Part shown: piece after piece, positions 62,364-64,000 of the stretch
Layout: the number at the start of each line of letters is the position of its first letter
Numbering within the stretch: the stretch's first letter is position 1
NCBI RefSeq assembly: GCF_004322775.1
Contig: NZ_CP036403.1
Location: forward strand, 3,348,001-3,412,000
DNA from: Ornithinimicrobium sufpigmenti
Lineage (GTDB): Bacteria; Actinomycetota; Actinomycetes; Actinomycetales; Dermatophilaceae
Reading direction: 5' to 3'
DNA length: 64,000 bases
Program-made: the position numbers and the translations under genes
The notes under the pieces: generated by a model
Seen by the model: the letters and a program-made list of their open reading frames with translations, nothing else
Told to the model about the DNA's origin: nothing
Databases searched by the model: none

Positions 62364-63664
62364 CGGCGCTCCTCGGTCGGGGTGGGTGGGAGGTGAGGAT
62401 GCTGCCGGGCGGTGCGGTAGGCGTCGAGCAGCCCGTCGACGGTGCGGTCCCAGGAGAACTGCGCTGCGTGCGCGACCGCCCGGGCCGACCAGGCCACCCG
62501 TTCCGCCTGCAGCCGGGCCAGCGCGGCAGACAGGGCGTCGGCCCAGTCGTGGGGGTCGTGCCCGTCCACGAGCACCCCGACCTCGCCCACCGCGTGCGGC
62601 AGACCGCCGACGCGGGCGGCGACCACGGGTGTGCCGCTGGCCAGCGCCTCGACCGCGACCAGGCCGAAAGACTCGTGGTGGGAGGGGACGGCGAGCAGGT
62701 CGGCGGCGCGGTACCAGCGGGCCAGCTGGGCGCGCGGCAGGGTCTCGCCGAAGCGCACCACGCCGCCCAGCCCCTCCTCGTCGACGATGGCGGCCAGCGC
62801 CCCGGGACGGGCCAGTCCAGAGCCGGACGGGCCGCCCAGGACGGCGACCAGCAGCCGGTCGCGCAGCTGGGGGTCACGCCGGAGCAGCTCTCCGGCGGCT
62901 CGCAGCAGCACATCGGGGGCCTTGAGCGGCTGGATCCGGCCGACGAAGAGCAGGATGAGCGCCTCGGCCGGCAGGCCGAGCTCGGCCCGGGCCAGCTGCT
63001 GCGGGCCGGGCCGGAAGGTCTGCAGGTCCACGCCAGGGGCGACGATCCGGACGCGCCCAGCCTCGGCGGCGTGCAGGGTCACCAAGGAGTCCTGCTCGTC
63101 GGCGGTGTTGACGACGAGCAGGTCGGCGCGCGCGACCAGCTCGTCCTCCCCGCGGACCCGCACCGCGGGCTCGGGGCGCTCCCCCTGCGCCAGCCGTTGG
63201 TTCTTCACCCTGGCCACGGTGTGCATCGTGTGGACCAGTGGCGCGGGCTTCCCGTCGGCGAGCATCTCCCCCGCGCGCAGGGCAGCCACCCCCGAGAGCC
63301 AGTAGTGGCTGTGCACCACGCCATCCTCGGCCGCGGCCCTGGTCACGAACGGGGCGAGCTCCTGCGCGAAGGCGTCGACGTGCGCGGGCAGCTCCTCCTT
63401 CGGCACCGGCGCGCGTGGGCCGGCCGCCAGGTGGTGGACCTCCACCCCGGGGGCGGGTCGGACCGTGCCGACCTCCTCGGGCGTGGTGGCGCGGGTGGCG
63501 ACGTCCACGGACACACCGCGGCGCGCCAGGTGCAGGGCGGTCTGCAGGACGTAGACGTTGAGCCCACCGGCGTCCCCCGTCCCGGGCGTCAGCAACGGCG
63601 AGGTGTGCAGCGAGACCATCAGCACCCTCGCCGGAGGGCCGGCACGGTCGTCGGCGCTGCGCAT
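62360..63664 (-). CDS. mshA: D-inositol-3-phosphate glycosyltransferase
   Basis: A 434-residue GT4-family transferase, first step of mycothiol synthesis, joining UDP-GlcNAc and inositol-3-phosphate. The N-terminal Rossmann domain has LMVSLHTSPLLTPGTGDAGG and NVYVLQTALHLARRG; the C-terminal domain has FVGRIQPLKAPDVLLRAA and PSHHESFGLVAVEALASGTP. The ATG at 63664 fits homologues; the frame is open 17 codons earlier. It is coupled to the YbjN-like gene. Together with mscR it confirms mycothiol use. Confidence 0.95.
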   Translation of the reverse strand: MRSADDRAGPPARVLMVSLHTSPLLTPGTGDAGGLNVYVLQTALHLARRGVSVDVATRATTPEEVGTVRPAPGVEVHHLAAGPRAPVPKEELPAHVDAFAQELAPFVTRAAAEDGVVHSHYWLSGVAALRAGEMLADGKPAPLVHTMHTVARVKNQRLAQGERPEPAVRVRGEDELVARADLLVVNTADEQDSLVTLHAAEAGRVRIVAPGVDLQTFRPGPQQLARAELGLPAEALILLFVGRIQPLKAPDVLLRAAGELLRRDPQLRDRLLVAVLGGPSGSGLARPGALAAIVDEEGLGGVVRFGETLPRAQLARWYRAADLLAVPSHHESFGLVAVEALASGTPVVAARVGGLPHAVGEVGVLVDGHDPHDWADALSAALARLQAERVAWSARAVAHAAQFSWDRTVDGLLDAYRTARQHPHLPPTPTEERR

Positions 63665-63739
63665 CCGGTCAGTCTGGCACGGTGGCGGGGCCGCCCGGCA
63701 GGGCCGGCACCGCATACCGGCCCTCCTATCCTGGGTGTC

Positions 63740-64000
63740 GTGCCCCGCCCCGCGCCGCGCCGCCGTGCCGTCTCCAGGACCGCCCCGGTCGGTGAGATCA
63801 CCCGTGGCACCACCAACCCCAACCGGCTGCGGCGCGTGGACCGGTGGATCGCCGCGTTCCTGCGCGAGGAGCTGCGGGCCCCGGCCGAGCCACCCGTGGT
63901 CGTGGACCTGGGCTACGGCGCCTCGCCCGTGACCGTGCTCGAGCTGGCGCAGCGGCTGCGGGCGGTGCGCGAGGACGTCCGCGTGGTCGGGGTCGAGATC
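63740..64000 (+). CDS. SAM-dependent methyltransferase, 3' end beyond the window
   Basis: The first 87 codons of a gene running off the right edge. After a basic N-terminus, VVVDLGYGASPVTVLELAQ is a class I methyltransferase motif I binding S-adenosylmethionine, and VRVVGVEI is the start of motif II. The GTG at 63740 has TATCCT seven bases upstream (63727-63732) and no ribosome site, suggesting a leaderless transcript. It is divergent from mshA. The substrate is unknown. Confidence 0.8.
   Translation, partial: MPRPAPRRRAVSRTAPVGEITRGTTNPNRLRRVDRWIAAFLREELRAPAEPPVVVDLGYGASPVTVLELAQRLRAVREDVRVVGVEI

Noticed and set aside
60244..62913. 889-codon leftward frame across regX3, gpm and mshA
   Set aside because: It is out of frame with the strongly supported genes it overlaps and only reflects the scarcity of stop codons in G+C-rich DNA.

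Overview
The window is high-GC actinobacterial DNA. Support comes from mycothiol genes (mshA, mscR), the carD-ispD-ispF and cysS-rlmB blocks, senX3-regX3 with phoU, a resuscitation-promoting-factor-like protein, otsA/otsB, a DUF4032 protein, and many GTG or leaderless starts. An Intrasporangiaceae-like relative is my best guess, from gene content and composition only; no marker gene fixes the genus.

Region 1 (1-8.8 kb) is a catabolic operon. A divergent TetR repressor faces a short-chain fatty acid permease, acetoacetyl-CoA synthetase, an Ltp-like thiolase-fold protein with its DUF35 partner, a true thiolase, a MaoC hydratase and an MFS transporter. Together they look able to import and activate short acyl or keto acids and break them down to acetyl-CoA.

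Region 2 (8.84-27.96 kb) is a genomic island of about 19 kb in the 3' half of a tRNA-Thr(UGU) gene. A tyrosine recombinase lies next to the tRNA, and a decayed copy of the tRNA 3' half marks the far end. The cargo looks like defence: a 1,683-residue STAND-like P-loop ATPase, a PD-(D/E)XK nuclease fused to a long unknown region, a Schlafen/AlbA_2 coiled-coil protein, an NDT/TIR-like protein and a TIR-domain protein. Small exported proteins, a VOC protein, a zinc-ribbon protein and several gene-poor stretches fill the rest.

Region 3 (28-64 kb) looks like core chromosome. In order it holds the Rpf-like muralidase, a membrane Ser/Thr kinase, otsA-otsB, a maltose-type ABC operon (malE-malF-malG-lacI, with a divergent msmX-type ATPase), DUF4032, a short solute-binding lipoprotein with a CDF transporter, and rlmB-cysS. 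A 10 kb block of assorted genes follows, then fadD, ispF-ispD-carD, an LpqE-like lipoprotein, phoU, senX3-regX3, gpm, a YbjN-like gene, mshA and the start of a methyltransferase.

Two observations stand out. First, two AbiEi/DUF559-type genes (45.8 and 52.3 kb) are each bracketed by their own private pair of imperfect palindromes with 19-nt arms, and in both the right-hand copy starts 41-42 bases after the stop codon. This looks like an undescribed hairpin-bounded cassette. Second, throughout region 3 almost every TAT/ATA lies inside GTATG/CATAC, in all reading frames and at the price of rare synonymous codons. This suggests a selected DNA-level motif in the host lineage that the island and the catabolic operon lack. 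All counts were made by eye.
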